Part shown: in pieces, positions 55,693 to 64,000 of the stretch
Numbering within the stretch: the stretch's first letter is position 1
Layout of the letters: each line of letters starts with the position of its first letter
Origin: Vicinamibacteraceae bacterium
Lineage (GTDB): Bacteria; Planctomycetota; Phycisphaerae; Phycisphaerales; UBA5793
Direction of reading: 5' to 3'
Assembly: GCA_011525805.1 (NCBI GenBank)
Contig: WYBR01000003.1
Span: 1-64,000, forward strand
DNA length: 64,000 nucleotides
Program-made: the position numbers and the translations under genes
The notes under the pieces: generated by a model
Databases searched by the model: none
What the model saw: only the letters and a program-made list of their open reading frames with translations
Told to the model about the DNA's origin: nothing

Positions 55693-57641
55693 TCACTCAT
55701 CTCCCTCAAACCCGTACGCCTCGGCCAGATCGATGGTGAACGACACCGTCATCCACGGCGAGACTTCGATCACCTCCGGACGATAGTCGTTCACATCCTC
55801 GCGCGGCAGCATCCAGATGTCGATCGCCTCGGGCAGAAGGCGAACGCTCCGCACGCGCACCCACACATTCATCGTCGAGCTAGGCCAGAGCGTTCGCCAA
55901 CCGGGTTCGGCGACGACCGCTGGCTCACCGCTGAAGGCCCGGCGTTCGGTCTCCTCATCGTGATAGGGCGCGAAGCGGTAGTCGAACTGGTCGTAGCGCC
56001 GCCGTGCCGCGTAGTCGCTCAGGTGCAGCAGGCGCCTGCGACCGGCGTGCTCCACGTCCTCCGGAGGCGGCACCGAGAGGATCGCGACATACTCGCCCCG
56101 CGACGGGCGTTTGGCCAACTCCTGAAACGACGTCCCCGGCAGAAAAAACCCGAACCACGGATCGATGATCGACCACCGGCCGGAGCAGAAAACTTCCAGG
56201 GAGGAGTGGCTGTAGAGCGTTTTGTCGATCCGCGGATCCGATCCCGGAATGCTCACTTGGGCGCGACGCGTGCGATACCCCAGGTCTTCGAGCAGTGCGC
56301 GAGTGAAGAGATTCATGCACGCGCAGAAACCACGATCGCGCCGACCGGTTTCTTCGACCGAGCGAATGCCCGTATCCTCCGCGACCGGGTAGATCTGGTG
56401 GTGCACGTATTCGTACACCTCGCGCAACTCATCGTCGCCCGTGGGCAAACCGAACCCGAGACGGCCCGCCGTCACCGCGACTCGCTCCCGCGACCCTTCG
56501 CGCTGCTCGTACTCCATCAGCACTCCGAGTCGGTACGGAGGCGTGAACGCCGGCCCGAAGTCGGGTTCGCGATCCAGCACGCGCAGCAGGTCAGGGCCAT
56601 CGACCCCCTGCCGGACCCGCGGCCGGCGATGCAGTTGCACGGTGTCGAATGTCGGAGCAACATCCAGTTCCCAGAAGTACAGCAGCGAAGGGTCCGCCGC
56701 CGCCAGGCGCATCTCCGGCCGCGCTTCGTTGATCACGGCGCCCTCCCGCGGCCATTCAATCCTGGGTGCCGGCAATCGTTCCTCCATGCGCGGCGGCGCG
56801 CCGGCATAGGGATCGATGAAGCGATGGCTCGAAACATCGCCCAGTGCAATGGCGTATCGCCGGCCATTGGTCCGCGGATCGCTGTTGTCCGAAGTCGAGA
56901 AGCGAACCGCGCCACCCAGATGCGCATATCGACCCGTCCCCGCTTCGACCACTTCCTCCCTCATTGCGTGTGCGCCGCGGAGGGGCACGCCGTCCTCAAG
57001 CAGTACGAGACGCGAGCCGTTCATCGTTTCCAGATCGGAGGGCCAGCCCAGAAGGACCGTCGGCAGGTGGTAGACGTACTCGAGTCCCACTCCCGGCTTG
57101 ATCGCATCGGCGGGGACGACGGCCACCGGTGTAAATCCCCAGCCCCACTGATCGGCAATTGAGTCCCGTGTGAACCTGATCGTGTATCTCCGCCCGTTCG
57201 TCCGCGGATCGCTGCCGTCCGTCGAAGAGAAGTACAGCGTCGGCCCCCAGTGCGAGAACCGCCCGCCGCCAATTTCGCGGATCTCCGCGTGAGGCCGCGC
57301 CGCCTGCGTCAACTCCACGTCATCCTCGAAAAGACGAAGACCCGTCTTCCGGTCGTCGCGCTCGTTGGGCGAGAGCAGCGGAATGCGCGCGATGAAGCAC
57401 AGGCCGCGCTCGGGCCGAATGTCCGTCAGCGGCAGGCGGATCTCGGAGAGGTTCGCCCCCCCCCATCGCGCTCGACGGCCGCCGGACGAACCTGCGCCGG
57501 CCCCGCCGCAGTCGCAGCCGACAGCCGGTTGTCGACCGAGCCGCCGGCGCGCCACAACAGCACCGCGCCCGAGGCCAGCGCTGCGCCGCCCGCAATCAGG
57601 GAAAGCAACGCCCGGCTCAGGTTGTCACCCGACTTGCGCAT
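55693..57641 (-). CDS. Transglutaminase-like protein with frameshift in a G9 tract
   Basis: A secreted or anchored protein of about 650 residues if the frame is corrected. The N-terminus begins at 57641 (MRKSGDNLSRALLSLIAGGA), a signal-anchor. At 57456-57464 a run of nine C (G on the coding strand) breaks the frame: before it the code reads ...PAAVERDGGG, after it ...NLSEIRLPLTDIRPERGL. The part after the break has two similar domains, each ending with DPRTNGRRY. A transglutaminase core follows: Cys in GFCACMNLFTRALLEDLGYR, His in YSHSSLEVF and Asp in WSIIDPWFGFF. Sequencing error, slippage or phase variation may explain the break. Confidence 0.7.
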
Positions 57642-57849
57642 CGAGCCATCCCCGCGGGAGCAGGATTCCGTGCGCCGCCCGCGCCCGCGAGGCATTGTAG
57701 ACTCGCGAGCACAGGCCGCGAGCCCGCGACGCCGCTTGACGCGGCGCATATCATCACCGCTCAATCCGGATTGCCCGCCGCCCTCCGCGCGGCCCAGAAA
57801 CAGCCCTCAGCGCAACCCTCTCGCCCGCGGGAGGGGGAGACAGCCCGCC

Positions 57850-58410
57850 ATGAAATCCACCGAACTCCGCCCCGGCATGGCGGTCCGCCTCGAAGGCAAC
57901 ATGTACGTCATCACGCAGTTTCAGCACATCACGCCGGGCAACTGGCGGGCCATGGTCAACCTCCGCCTCAAGAACGTCCAGACCGGCCTGGTCATGGAGA
58001 AGCGCTTCCGCAGCGGCGAAGACATCGAGCAGATCGACCTCGACCGCCGCGAGATGGAGTACCTTTACTCTGACGCCTCCGGACACGTCTTCATGGACAA
58101 CGCCACCTACGACCAGACCACGCTCAGCGACGACTTCGTCGGCGAGTCGATGAAGTTCCTCAAGCCCAACACCGTCGTCAATGTCCTCGTCTGCGAGGGC
58201 AAGCCCCTGACGATCGAACTGCCCGCGACCGTCGATCTGCTCGTCACGCAGACGACGCCCGCCATCAAGGGCGCCACGGCCACGAACCAACTCAAGGAAG
58301 CGACGCTCGAAACCGGCCTCAAGACGCGCGTTCCCCCCTTCATCGAAGAGGGTGAACTCATCCGAATCAGCACCGCCGACGGCTCCTACCAGAGCCGGGC
58401 GAAGGAATAG
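57850..58410 (+). CDS. efp: Elongation factor P
   Basis: A 186-residue EF-P, which relieves ribosome stalling at polyproline stretches. The three-domain order is present: a KOW-like N-domain (ELRPGMAVRLEGNMYVITQF), an OB domain, and a C-terminal OB domain with ...KGATATNQLKEATLETGL. The tip of domain I reads TPGNWRAMV: N31-W32-R33 replace the usual K (or R) modified by lysylation or rhamnosylation, so no modification is expected here. The start ATG fits the family N-terminus; the frame is open upstream. It lies divergent from the transglutaminase-like gene. Confidence 0.95.
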   Translation: MKSTELRPGMAVRLEGNMYVITQFQHITPGNWRAMVNLRLKNVQTGLVMEKRFRSGEDIEQIDLDRREMEYLYSDASGHVFMDNATYDQTTLSDDFVGESMKFLKPNTVVNVLVCEGKPLTIELPATVDLLVTQTTPAIKGATATNQLKEATLETGLKTRVPPFIEEGELIRISTADGSYQSRAKE

Positions 58411-58422
58411 GCCGCCTCGCGT

Positions 58423-59010
58423 TCAGCGCAGGTCGAGGACCAGCGTCGCCGACAGACGCTGATTGGGCAGGACGACTGTGGCGCCGAGCCGGGCCGTGTC
58501 GGGCGGATTCGCCAGGCCGTCCAGTCCGAGCCGCAAGCGGTACGTGCGCGTCACGTCATCGTAGTGGCGGGAATTGGCGTCGAGGTCGTTCAGATCAATC
58601 TCCCACGTTCCGAGGCGGGCGCTTCCCGGCAGCGCATCGGCCGCGAGCAGTTCCACCCGCACGAGGCCCACGCCCTTGGTCGTATGGCCGTAGCGGTCGA
58701 GAAACTCGATGTGCGCTTCGATGACCGACACCGCGCCCTCCTGGCGCAGAGCGTGCGTGAGCGGATGGATGCGGATGGAAGCGGGTCGGAAAGGCCAGGC
58801 GGCCGGCCGCGCCTCGTGCAATGGCTCTGCCTCCGGGCCGCTCAATCCACCCGGTTCGCCCGCACCCGGCTGGGCGGCGTCGGCCTCGGACATGGGGGCG
58901 ATGGGCTGTTCCTGCACCCGATCGCCTCCGCCGCGCTGCTCCGCGCAGCCGGCGAGCGCCGCGCACGCCGCGCACGCCGCCGCCATCGCCGTGATCCGCT
59001 GCCGCATCAT
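58423..59010 (-). CDS. Predicted lipoprotein, unknown function
   Basis: A 195-residue lipoprotein. The signal peptide MMRQRITAMAAACAACAALA ends in the lipobox LAGC (Cys near residue 22). A Gly/Ala/Glu-rich linker (25-70) follows, then a single beta-rich domain (about 75-195) with AVSVIEAHIEFLDRYGHTTK, LGTWEIDLNDLDANSRHYDD and a terminal LSATLVLDLR. The fold is not recognised. It is convergent with efp, with a gap of only 12 bp. The phage-type module begins behind it at 59073. Confidence 0.7.
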   Translation of the reverse strand: MMRQRITAMAAACAACAALAGCAEQRGGGDRVQEQPIAPMSEADAAQPGAGEPGGLSGPEAEPLHEARPAAWPFRPASIRIHPLTHALRQEGAVSVIEAHIEFLDRYGHTTKGVGLVRVELLAADALPGSARLGTWEIDLNDLDANSRHYDDVTRTYRLRLGLDGLANPPDTARLGATVVLPNQRLSATLVLDLR

Positions 59011-59072
59011 TGGAGGCTTCTCATCGGTGCATTCCCGGGGGCGCGATGAATCCACCAGAACGATAGATGACC

Positions 59073-59375
59073 CTAGCCCGCCTGATCCAATGACCGCCGG
59101 TCCAGGGCCCGGCAGCGCCGCAGTTCCCCGGCCACCTGCTCGCAGGCGCGGGCGAGGCGGTCCTGCCCCTCGCGCACCGCCGCCATCGCCGCCGTGTTGT
59201 CGCGGACCACGCCGAGCACCTCCCGCAGCGCCGTCCGCTCGTCGAGAAGGCGGGCGTGCGCTTCGCTCAGTTCCCGCTCGCGCTGGCTCGAGTGCCTTCG
59301 CTCGATGATCCACAGCAGCCCCATGAGGCCCGCGGCCCCGAACTGCGCCAGAGGTTGAAGGATGGACTCTTCCAT
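59073..59375 (-). CDS. Small membrane/coiled-coil protein (holin-like)
   Basis: A 100-residue protein with a short N-terminal hydrophobic helix (about residues 10-25, FGAAGLMGLLWIIERR) and a long coiled coil (about 30-95, heptads with E/L/R). The topology fits small phage holin or spanin-like proteins. It is the last gene of the phage head module. It has no catalytic motif, so the assignment rests on size and place. Confidence 0.5.
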   Translation of the reverse strand: MEESILQPLAQFGAAGLMGLLWIIERRHSSQRERELSEAHARLLDERTALREVLGVVRDNTAAMAAVREGQDRLARACEQVAGELRRCRALDRRSLDQAG

Positions 59376-59482
59376 GTTTCACGCGTCCCGTCGAATGCGC
59401 TGGATGCGAAGGCGCGAGCGGTCTCGCGAAGCGCAACACAGTGGTGCACGCAAATCCTCGATGCTTCAATGCATCTTTTCCC

Positions 59483-60130
59483 TCACCACCTCACAAACTG
59501 CACAACGCTCAGCGAGCGCACGACGTCCGCGACGCCGTCGCCGTCGAGATCGAGGCGGACGCGCGCCCGCTGGCGGGCCGAGGCAAAGCGCTGGCGATAC
59601 GAGGCGGCGCGCAGGCGCAGGTACGGCTCATCCGCGAGGATCGATGCGGCCGAGGCGAAGATCGCTTCGAGCGTCCCCAGCGATTCCACCTGCGCCATCT
59701 CGTCGGCGTTGACCACGGCCTCGACCGTCGCCTCTCCCTCCTCCGCCTCCGCCACGTCCGGCTCAATGCCGGCCATGCGCATGACCTGCCGGTGCAGGAC
59801 TTCAATCTGCGGGGCGAAGGAGCGCACCGTATACACCGCCGCGGCGCTGTCGGGAGGCGGCAGCAGCGGATCATCGATTCGCCGACGAAGCAGCGACACC
59901 GTCAGTTCCGTCGCCGAGACCCGCTCCACGACCTCCACGGCCCGGTCGCTGATGGAGATGACGTGGCCCGCTCCCACGCCCGCCGCCTCGAAGTCCGCCG
60001 ACGCCGAGGTGAACGACGTCCCGCTCACCACCCCGTCCGTCCCGCTCGCCAGCAGGAGCGAGGCGAACTGCACGTCGCGGAAGAGATTGGGTTCGAGCAC
60101 GAGCAGGTGACGATCGGCTGCGAAGGACAT
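59483..60130 (-). CDS. Phage head-tail connector-like protein
   Basis: A 215-residue protein. The N-terminal half is beta-rich (LLVLEPNLFRDVQFASLLLA, DGVVSGTSFTSASADFEAAG, AGHVISISDRAVEVVER), and the C-terminal half is helical, with RMAGIEPDVAEAEEGEATVE, ending in LDLDGDGVADVVRSLSVVQF. The gene follows the capsid gene and probably encodes a connector or completion protein. No clear family name; assigned by place and shape. Confidence 0.55.
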   Translation of the reverse strand: MSFAADRHLLVLEPNLFRDVQFASLLLASGTDGVVSGTSFTSASADFEAAGVGAGHVISISDRAVEVVERVSATELTVSLLRRRIDDPLLPPPDSAAAVYTVRSFAPQIEVLHRQVMRMAGIEPDVAEAEEGEATVEAVVNADEMAQVESLGTLEAIFASAASILADEPYLRLRAASYRQRFASARQRARVRLDLDGDGVADVVRSLSVVQFVRW

Positions 60131-60217
60131 GGCGAACCTCGTTGACGCGAAGGGAACATTCGGAAAACCGGCCGCGGACCGTCAGGCCCGCGACCGGGAG
60201 CGGAGGAGAGAGATGAA

Positions 60218-61393
60218 TTACGACGTGCCCAGCGCGCGAATGATCGCGTGAGCGTTCTCGTTGCGCATCTCGAGGGTGTACTCGCCGATGATCTCGCCGA
60301 CTTCCGAGTCGCCGGCGCTGCTCAGCGGCTTGTAGTGGAAACTGCGGCCCGCCAGCGGCATGACGCCCAGACGCGAGCGGTCGAGCAGGAGCACCGTGTC
60401 CGCGGGCACCCAGCGACTGAGCACGACCCGGCACACGCCGAAGTCCGACTCGTAGACCGCGACGAACTCGCGCAGGCGGTCGTCCTCGCTCGTGTACTGC
60501 CGGTTCGGGAAGAGCATCGAGTTGATGCGCCGCTTCTGAAAGCCGTTGACCACGATCGTGTCGATCGTGCCCGAACTCGACTCCCAGGCGATGCGCAGTG
60601 CGGCGTTGAGAATCTCTTCGGTGAGCAGGTCCTCGTTGACGCCCTCGCCGGGCGGAATGGCGCCGACGCCCGGCTAGAAGATGTTGGTGCTGATGCGGCG
60701 GATGACGCCGTCCATCGTGCGCCGCACGGTGGTCGAGCCTTCCTGATCCGCCGCCGGCGCCGTGCCGTTGATCACGCAGTTCTCCAGGTCGCGCACCAGT
60801 TCGCGCAGCCGCTGCTGCTTCTGGTAGTCGAGTTCATCGCGCAGGGCGTGGAGGCGGACCGCCTGCTGCGATCCCGAGACCTCGACGCTGGAGGTGAAGA
60901 TCTGCGTGTAGTTGCGCTGCCGCGTGCGATTGGTGAAGCGGCTGGCGGGCCGGTCGGCCCCTTCGAGCGCCGCGTTGCCGAGGATGTGAAGGACCTGGTC
61001 GTCGGCGAGCGCCTCGTTGGCCGTGCCGCCGTAGCCGCGGATCACCGTCAGCGTCTCCGTGCCGGTGTCCACGTTGGTCACGAGCATGACTTCGCGGCTG
61101 CCCTCCACCTGGATCTGGTCGCCGACGCGGAAAATCGAGGCGTCATCGACGACGAAGTTGGTGTCGGTGAGGGCGTTGACGTAGGTCGCGTCGTTGATCT
61201 GCCCGCGGTTGGGCAGGAGCGTGTCTTCGAGCCACTCGTGGATGGTGCTGATGGCCGGCCGCGCAGGATCGCCGAGGTGGTCGAGCAGCGGCGTCTCGTA
61301 GGGACTCACGATCCCGATGATGTCGGAGACGTCTTCGACGATCTCCGGCAGCGTCGCGCCCGCCGCGTAGGTTGCCTTTCCGGTGAATGACAT
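60218..61393 (-). pseudogene. SU10-type (DUF5309) major capsid gene with in-frame amber stop
   Basis: Reading frame from 61393 to 60218 with a single internal TAG at 60676-60674 (codon 240). The first part (239 residues) has YETPLLDHLGDPARP, VDDASIFRVGDQIQVEGSRE and SSVEVSGSQQAVRLHALRDE; it ends at ...GVIRRISTNIF-TAG. The frame goes on without shift: PGVGAIPPGEGVNEDLLTEE, then DTIVVNGFQKRRINSML, YESDFGVCRVVLSRWVPADT and GEYTLEMRNENAHAIIRALG. Both halves match the SU10-like capsid family and together have its full length (about 390). It is a nonsense mutation, a sequencing error, or read-through. Counted as broken. Confidence 0.8.
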
Positions 61394-61511
61394 GGAGGGT
61401 TCCTTTCAGTGTGTGTGTCGTGTTTGATCGATGCGCGTTGCTCAGTCGTGGGTCGCTGACCCGAGAGGCGTTGCGAGTGCGAGACGCGCTTGCGTGTTCG
61501 CCTCGTGCGCC

Positions 61512-62126
61512 TCATCGCGGCGCGCTGCGCCGCAGGTTCATGTAGTGCATGACGTCCGCGTTGTGTCCGCTGCGCCTCGCGGCGATGGCGGCGCGATCGA
61601 GGTCGCGCTCGCCCTGGACGGCCGGCTGCACCGCCGGCCCCATCGCCGCCGTGTGCCGCGGCGCGGAGTGATTCGTGCGGAACATCTGCGGCCGCCGGCG
61701 CCGCACGTTCTCGATCGCGGCGGCGACGTCAGCCTCGCCTTCGTTCAATGCCGACTCGACGAGCAGCCGCGCCGCTTCGAGATCCGTCGCGCCCGACTCG
61801 ACCAGCCCCGCTTCGATCGCGGCGCGCCGCTCCACCTGCGCCAGCCGCTGCTGCGCCGCCTGCGCTTCGCGCGTCGCCTCCTCAAGCCGCGCCCTGGTCT
61901 CCGCCAGTTCACGCTCCGCCGCCTGAGCCCGCTTGCGATAGCGGATCGCCTCGCTGACGCTCACCAGCCGTTCGCCCGTCTCGCGGACTTCGTTCGCCGG
62001 CGACGACGCCTCAGATTCAGCGGGCGCCGCATCGCTGGACGGCGTCGCATCATCCGGAGACGTTTCACTCAGTGCGTTCACCGCTTCGACGGGTTCGACC
62101 TCGATCTGTTCCGTTGCTTCGTTCAT
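61512..62126 (-). CDS. Phage scaffolding-like protein
   Basis: A 204-residue protein. The acidic, Ser/Ala-rich N-terminus (about 1-50) is followed by a long helix (about 55-110: YRKRAQAAERELAETRARLE, EATREAQAAQQRLAQVERRA) and a basic C-terminus with RRRRPQMF. Scaffold proteins of many phages have this acidic start, coiled-coil middle and basic end. It lies between portal and capsid, the normal scaffold place. Assignment is by place and composition. Confidence 0.68.
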   Translation of the reverse strand: MNEATEQIEVEPVEAVNALSETSPDDATPSSDAAPAESEASSPANEVRETGERLVSVSEAIRYRKRAQAAERELAETRARLEEATREAQAAQQRLAQVERRAAIEAGLVESGATDLEAARLLVESALNEGEADVAAAIENVRRRRPQMFRTNHSAPRHTAAMGPAVQPAVQGERDLDRAAIAARRSGHNADVMHYMNLRRSAPR

Positions 62127-62164
62127 GGCTCTGACTCCAATGCGCGTGTGCGATTGAGATGGAC

Positions 62165-63652
62165 CTACCGCGCCGGCTGCGGGTGCGCCCGAGGCCGGTC
62201 GCCGTAGCCGAGTTCAGCGAGAATCACCTCCGAAGGAACGCCCAGGTCGCGCTTCACCAGTGCATCGGCCAGCACGCGCGACTCATCCTGCGGGATCGGC
62301 GGCGCCCAGAGCGGCTCGACGCAGCGGTCGCACGGCTCGGTGCGCAGCCAGCCGGCCTGGTCGAGCGCCTGCAGCGCCATCGCGCACAGATCGCTCAGAC
62401 CCCGCCCGTAGAGTTGCCGCAGGCGCAGCGTCTTGCTGAGAATCCCCAGCAGCGAGATGCGCATCGCGTTCTCGCTCGACAGCGTGCCGACCTTGGCGCG
62501 GATCAGGCCTGCGGCAAGGGGCGTCACCGCGGAGATCTTGTCGATCGCTTCGCGCACTTCGCGAATGTGGCTCTCTTCGCTCGGGCTTTCCGCGTCGCCG
62601 CCGAAGGTGTCGATCGACGCCTGGGCGTTTTCCGTGATCCACATCTGCCCGGGCCCGACGGGCCGCTCGCCGAAGCCCTCGATTCCCTTGCCGAGGTACA
62701 TCTTGAAACTCTGCAGCGTCACTCGGTTCGCCCGGTCGCTCAGGCGCGTGTTGAGTTCATCCTGGAGGGGGATGAGCGGCTCAACTTCTCCCAGCCCCGA
62801 ATACTCGAAGGGGCGCCGCTGGTGCTGGACGTGCGCCACGGGCACGAAACCCAGCGCGTTCGGCTCATCGAGCACGAGTTGCTCATCCTCGTAGACCTGG
62901 CGGTGCGTCGCGGAGATGATCTCAGTGACGCTCGCCGTGGCGCGGCGAGGGGGCGCCTCGACGCGGCTGCGCGTCAGCCACGACCCGACGCGCGAGAGAA
63001 ACCCACCCCCCTCCACCTCGTTAAGCCAGCGCTCGTGGTGGATGATGCAGGCGTCGATGCGGCGATAATCCGTCGGATTGAGCAGCGCAAAGGCGCGCGG
63101 GCGCTCGACCACTTCAATGCGCATCGAGCGCACGATGTTGAGCAGTTCCTCCAGCCCCGCCGGCGCGCTCGCCTCGCGCCGCGGCAGTAGATCCAGGCGA
63201 AGCAGCAGATCGACGTGGCCGTAGATGGCGCCGAGGAGCACCGCTTCCTGGATGAGCCCCGTCGAGCCGTTGGCCTCGAAGAGCGCCTCGACGACTTCGC
63301 CGATCGTCTGCGCCAGTTGCGCCTCGCGGGCGCGGGAGACAAAGGCGACATCGCGTCCGGCGACGTAATCGACGACGGTTTGGACGCGCCAGCCGATGTC
63401 GTTCTCAATGACGATCTCCTTGGGCGGGGCGCCTTCGATGGGGCGCGTGAGGCGGTCGGGCAGGCCGGCGACCTGCGCCGCCCGCCAGTTCACCACGCCG
63501 CCAAATCCCGGGATCGGCTCCTCTTCGTTTCGGTAGTACGAGAGCAGGCGCTCGCACGCGGGCAGCGTCCGCTCTTCGTGTTCTTCGATCAGCAGTCGAA
63601 GGAGGGCCTCGGAGAGGTTGATGTCGGCGAAGGGATCGAGTTGATATGACAC
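62165..63652 (-). CDS. Phage portal protein
   Basis: A 495-residue protein with features of phage portals: a mixed N-terminal part (LSEALLRLLIEEHEERTLPA, VENDIGWRVQT-like), and a later GEVEPLIPLQDELNTRLSDR with ANRVTLQSFKMYLGKG, which is typical of portal cores. Further VTPLAAGLIRAKVGTLSSEN and LRQLYGRGLSDLCAMALQ follow. The frame is open upstream, but the GTG at 63652 (SYQLDPFADINLSE) follows AGGAG, which settles the start. It ends with TAG, so TAG is a real stop in this module. The scaffold and capsid genes follow. Confidence 0.75.
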   Translation of the reverse strand: MSYQLDPFADINLSEALLRLLIEEHEERTLPACERLLSYYRNEEEPIPGFGGVVNWRAAQVAGLPDRLTRPIEGAPPKEIVIENDIGWRVQTVVDYVAGRDVAFVSRAREAQLAQTIGEVVEALFEANGSTGLIQEAVLLGAIYGHVDLLLRLDLLPRREASAPAGLEELLNIVRSMRIEVVERPRAFALLNPTDYRRIDACIIHHERWLNEVEGGGFLSRVGSWLTRSRVEAPPRRATASVTEIISATHRQVYEDEQLVLDEPNALGFVPVAHVQHQRRPFEYSGLGEVEPLIPLQDELNTRLSDRANRVTLQSFKMYLGKGIEGFGERPVGPGQMWITENAQASIDTFGGDAESPSEESHIREVREAIDKISAVTPLAAGLIRAKVGTLSSENAMRISLLGILSKTLRLRQLYGRGLSDLCAMALQALDQAGWLRTEPCDRCVEPLWAPPIPQDESRVLADALVKRDLGVPSEVILAELGYGDRPRAHPQPAR

Positions 63653-63897
63653 GCGGTGCTCCTCGTGCGATGCGCTCGCCGCGTCTAGTCGCGGCCCTGC
63701 ATCGCGACGGGGCGGCGCGCCGGCGCGCGACCGCCGGCGCGCGGCCGCATCCGACCGAGCGTCCTCGACGCCGCCGGCAGTTCGACGGCATGCGTAGGAG
63801 GGTCTTCTGAGAAAAGCGCAGAGTGATTTCAGCATCGTGCGCGAGCGCGCGCCCCGATCGCGGCGGAGTGCCGATTGATGATCATCGCAACCACACC

Positions 63898-63932
63898 CCC
63901 ACGATGAGGCTCTGCGAATCGTGGGGTGCGTC
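63898..63932 (+). repeat. CCCACGAT...ATCGTGGG repeat, copy B
   Basis: CCCACGATGAGGCTCTGCGA with ATCGTGGGGTGCGTC, matching copy A (38952-38986) at all but two positions, in the same orientation. It lies about 245 bp ahead of the portal start. The stretch 63653-64000 shows no gene beyond this; the window ends here. Confidence 0.9.
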
Positions 63933-64000
63933 TACGCGCTTTGCGATTCGCGCAACGACCGTTCTCCGCGCGTTACAGGTCGCCCGCCTCGATTCGGCAC

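Noticed and set aside
60674-60676. Genetic recoding of TAG throughout the phage module
   Set aside because: The portal gene ends at a TAG, and reading on from it meets a TGA within about 15 codons, overlapping the scaffold start. A global recode is therefore unlikely, though local read-through is possible.
39028-63652. A complete, active prophage
   Set aside because: Only packaging and head genes plus a repressor are visible. No integrase, tail, endolysin or replication genes were found, the capsid frame has a stop, and host-type genes lie between the modules.

Overview
The window is GC-rich DNA from a free-living bacterium, most likely a planctomycete of the Phycisphaerae type. The evidence is a set of secreted FG-GAP/VCBS proteins, a PEP-CTERM surface protein, small membrane proteins with a C-x2-CGY...CPECG zinc ribbon, a DUF6677-like membrane protein, a squalene-hopene cyclase, and many dispersed palindromic repeats typical of these genomes. 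No rRNA, tRNA or CRISPR array was seen. Function assignments come from reading motifs and family resemblance; no database search was run.

Layout. 0-0.5 kb: a direct-repeat array. 0.5-29.6 kb: chromosomal genes, including a PP2C/SpoIIE phosphatase, a cobalamin-binding protein, acetyl-CoA synthetase, PilZ, TilS, an ABC transporter/DUF3299 operon, an S1-repeat protein, Ndk, squalene-hopene cyclase, Tmk, Obg, a sensor kinase/response regulator pair and a dienelactone hydrolase. 29.8-33.7 kb: a PEP-CTERM protein, secreted proteins, a DUF1801 protein with a histone-H1-like tail, and a REP-associated HUH transposase (RAYT) flanked by REP palindromes. 33.8-38.9 kb: membrane pyrophosphatase, ribosomal protein S21, an extremely acidic protein and two coupled membrane proteins.

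39.0-44.6 kb: a tightly overlapping leftward phage packaging operon (HTH protein, ABC-type ATPase, GNAT, ParB-like, small-terminase candidate, large terminase), divergent from a CI/LexA-like repressor. 44.6-58.9 kb: host-type genes, including a complete mrpABCDEFG antiporter operon, an AAA/DUF4143 ATPase, a cysteine desulfurase with two repeat-derived insertions, a frameshifted transglutaminase-like protein, EF-P and a lipoprotein. 59.1-63.7 kb: a phage head module (portal, scaffold-like, SU10-type capsid with an in-frame amber stop, connector-like, holin-like).

The most notable result is that the phage genes are in two blocks on the same strand about 14 kb apart (59.1-63.7 kb and 39.0-43.5 kb). 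A 35-bp imperfect palindrome lies just past the terminase end (38952-38986) and again just before the portal (63898-63932), in the same orientation. Joining these two copies would place the large terminase directly ahead of the portal, the normal phage order. No integrase, tail or endolysin gene is visible, so this is a remnant, a domesticated particle or GTA-like system, or a rearranged prophage.

A second theme is invasion of coding sequence by dispersed repeats without loss of frame. It is seen in the cysteine desulfurase (two insertions) and the RAYT (a REP copy inside its own gene), and a REP supplies the last codons and the stop of the squalene-hopene cyclase.
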